Shown here piece by piece: positions 62,350-64,000 of a stretch of 64,000 nucleotides of DNA. The position numbers and the translations under genes are program-made. How positions within the stretch are numbered: the stretch's first letter is position 1; the number at the start of each line of letters is the position of its first letter. Under the pieces are notes generated by a model. That model searched no databases. It saw nothing but the letters and a program-made list of their open reading frames with translations, and was not told where the DNA came from. Origin of the DNA: CAVQDV01 sp963711375 (GTDB lineage Bacteria > Pseudomonadota > Gammaproteobacteria > Coxiellales > Coxiellaceae); NCBI GenBank assembly GCA_963711375.1, contig CAVQDV010000005.1, positions 1,302,001 through 1,366,000 on the forward strand, written 5' to 3'.

Positions 62350-64000
62350 TTAATTCTTCTTCATAAAAGCTTGTTGTTCTTGAGAGTCATCATCTGTTTC
62401 AGTTAAAGATTCCGGTCGAGTCTTGAGCGGGATAATTGCAGGGTCGGTAATCAACTCTTCCCAAACCGATCCATAAATTGGAACAAAGGTGAAAATATCC
62501 AGCTCCTTTAGCTGCTTTGAATCATAACCACATTGACTCCAGGTATTGTCCCCAGTAGCAGCCAAATGGGGAATCCCAGATTCATTAAATCCATACACCA
62601 GGGTAAAATTATCACCCGCGCTAACTCGAATAATTTTTCGTAAACCCGGTGGCAAAGGCACCACTGTGAATTTATCTTGATTAAGTTGATTTCCAGTTCC
62701 AAGTTGGCCTTTTTCATTATTGCCGCAGCAGGCAATGAGAGCTTGGCCCTTTGCATCGATACCACTGACAATTGAGTGATAAATGCCATTAGAAATTTGA
62801 CATACCGCGGCAAAATCTTCTGGTAAATCCAAATTTTTAATATTGGGTTTCTTTCCAAGATTCAGAGCAAAATGCTTTGTTTGACCATTGTTATTTGAGC
62901 AGCGCACAACGATATAAGGGAGATTTTCGCCATCATTCAATGTATTATTGCTCGCAATAATTTCATCTATCCTAGTAAAAGATAAGGGCAATTTTATACA
63001 GGTAAAGAGCTTATCTGAAAATTCGTTGTTCTTATCAGTAATATCGAGGTATTTTTCTGGAATTTTGAAGGGCCTGTTTTTAACTGAATCCAAATCCGAA
63101 TCCGAATCTTCTTCTGAAACTGTTATTGCTTCAGTAGGGGTATTAAAGCTTGCTAAAAACAGTTGATTATCTTTATCCTTCCCATATAGCACTGTATGAG
63201 TAGAATCAAAGCGCACGTCTACCCAGTCGCTGGGCGGTCTTAGAACATAGCTTTGATCTCTGGATCTCTGAGAAATAAGTGCAAAAATGGGTTCCCCATT
63301 ATAATCTTCACCATGTAAAACGATATATTGATCAATATCATCGTTCTGGGTGATATAAAGACGAAAAATCTTTGAAAAAAATTCTGGGATTTCTTCGGAA
63401 AGAAAGGAAGGCATATTGGGATAAACTTTTCCCCCACCAATCTTAGGCAGGTGATTGTAAGTAGGGCCACAAGTGAATAGAAGAGGCAATCCTTCTTTAT
63501 TGATAGCGCTTATCGCGGAACAACCGTCACCAATCGCAATATCTGTCACGCACGTTAAAGAGTCCGGTAAAGGGACGAGGCAAACGCCAAAAGGGAGTTT
63601 GTCATTATCAAGAAGGTGAGACTTAGAGCCAGCTGCAGCAAGTAAAGGTTGGCCTTTCTCATCGACACCATAAATTATAAAATGACTGTCATAGGGAAAA
63701 GTTAAAGCCAAGGACCGTCCAACTGCAATTTGAATGATACGAGCAAAAGTTTTCGGCAAATTGAAGCAAGTGAATATTTTTAAATTTTCAACATTAGCAG
63801 CGGTAAACTGGCCAATATTTTTTCCACTTGCTGCTATAAAAGAAGTATTTTTTTTCCATATGAAGGAACAATTCCTGCTTACATTAAATTCTATCGCGGA
63901 GCGAGAAATTAAATTTTTCCAAATGGGATCCTCATGCGTTGCTTTATAGAAAAATTTGCATGTTCGTCCTGCTCGCGCGGCTTCTTTAATAGGAAGAAAA
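62350..64000 (-). CDS. F-box plus RCC1-repeat protein, N-terminus beyond the window
   Basis: The open frame does not stop before the right edge, so the true start lies outside. The first visible residues are an F-box: LPIKEAARAGRTCKFFYKAT, then HEDPIWKNL. Seven-bladed-propeller-like RCC1 repeats follow, best seen near the C-terminus (CCGNNEKGQLGTGNQLNQDK, AATGDNTWSQCGYDSKQL) and in FIAASGKNIGQF. A TTG at 63759 could be mistaken for a start, but the in-frame F-box upstream argues against it. F-box proteins plug targets into host SCF ubiquitin ligases, and RCC1 domains bind Ran/Rab-type GTPases or chromatin. It ends 9 bases before the LRR gene. Confidence 0.8.
   Translation of the reverse strand, partial: FLPIKEAARAGRTCKFFYKATHEDPIWKNLISRSAIEFNVSRNCSFIWKKNTSFIAASGKNIGQFTAANVENLKIFTCFNLPKTFARIIQIAVGRSLALTFPYDSHFIIYGVDEKGQPLLAAAGSKSHLLDNDKLPFGVCLVPLPDSLTCVTDIAIGDGCSAISAINKEGLPLLFTCGPTYNHLPKIGGGKVYPNMPSFLSEEIPEFFSKIFRLYITQNDDIDQYIVLHGEDYNGEPIFALISQRSRDQSYVLRPPSDWVDVRFDSTHTVLYGKDKDNQLFLASFNTPTEAITVSEEDSDSDLDSVKNRPFKIPEKYLDITDKNNEFSDKLFTCIKLPLSFTRIDEIIASNNTLNDGENLPYIVVRCSNNNGQTKHFALNLGKKPNIKNLDLPEDFAAVCQISNGIYHSIVSGIDAKGQALIACCGNNEKGQLGTGNQLNQDKFTVVPLPPGLRKIIRVSAGDNFTLVYGFNESGIPHLAATGDNTWSQCGYDSKQLKELDIFTFVPIYGSVWEELITDPAIIPLKTRPESLTETDDDSQEQQAFMKKN

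Noticed and set aside
62350..63759. RCC1 protein as a complete 469-aa gene starting at TTG 63759
   Set aside because: The frame stays open to the window edge and encodes an F-box upstream, so the gene is partial at the right border.

Overview
The window looks like a piece of an AT-rich chromosome from a gammaproteobacterium of the Legionellales type (Legionella, Coxiella and related intracellular or amoeba-associated lineages). The housekeeping genes are ordinary for gammaproteobacteria: parC, coq7, rpe, gshA/gshB, rsmJ, tag, thrLABC, pdxJ and erpA. The accessory genes encode many eukaryote-like modules, including leucine-rich repeats, ankyrin repeats, JmjC, J-domain, pentapeptide repeats, PP2C phosphatase, Rab-like GTPase, F-box and RCC1. 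Such proteins are typical effector candidates in this order. No secretion-system gene is present, so the effector role is inferred. No rRNA, tRNA, CRISPR array or insertion-sequence transposase was recognised.

Layout. 0-4.4 kb: a tight three-gene operon of an unrecognised 493-aa protein, a Bcr/CflA-type MFS transporter and an LRR-JmjC-ankyrin fusion. 4.4-9.7 kb: an L,D-transpeptidase-like protein, a methyltransferase, a bacterial PH-domain membrane protein, parC and an orphan XRE regulator. 9.9-18.6 kb: coq7, a hypothetical protein, a mechanosensitive channel, rpe, an amino-acid permease, a glutathione S-transferase and gshA-gshB. 18.6-29.3 kb: rsmJ, a tripartite hipBST toxin-antitoxin locus with three operators, tag, a degenerate AAA/wHTH ATPase, the thr operon with its leader peptide, pdxJ and erpA.

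29.3-32.1 kb: a frameshifted AbiEi-like antitoxin gene, then a compact RiPP-like locus. It has a consensus promoter, a 41-aa candidate precursor peptide missed by length-limited gene calling, an internal hairpin, a YcaO enzyme and a TfuA partner. This is the best candidate for an undescribed system. YcaO-TfuA pairs are known to install thioamides, and this precursor has no cysteine.

32-64 kb is accessory and heavily reshuffled. It contains effector-like genes: J-domain/pentapeptide, beta-propeller plus an apparently circularly permuted PP2C, degenerate Rab-like GTPases, a 1192-aa ankyrin-type protein, an LRR protein and an F-box/RCC1 protein running off the right edge. It also has four intact AAA ATPases of mobile-type families plus one remnant. 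With the 21.9-kb gene, every ATPase has its own inverted repeat just upstream, in two cases as two tandem long palindromes. Gene remnants (AbiEi, DUF1016-type nuclease, GMC oxidoreductase, outer-membrane protein, ATPase, Rab tail) and a dispersed ~50-bp intergenic repeat (7 copies) show active gene turnover. Ordinary genes in this half are a LysR-regulated carboxymuconolactone decarboxylase/aldo-keto reductase pair, two methyltransferases, an alpha/beta hydrolase, and a luxR-yjdF pair.
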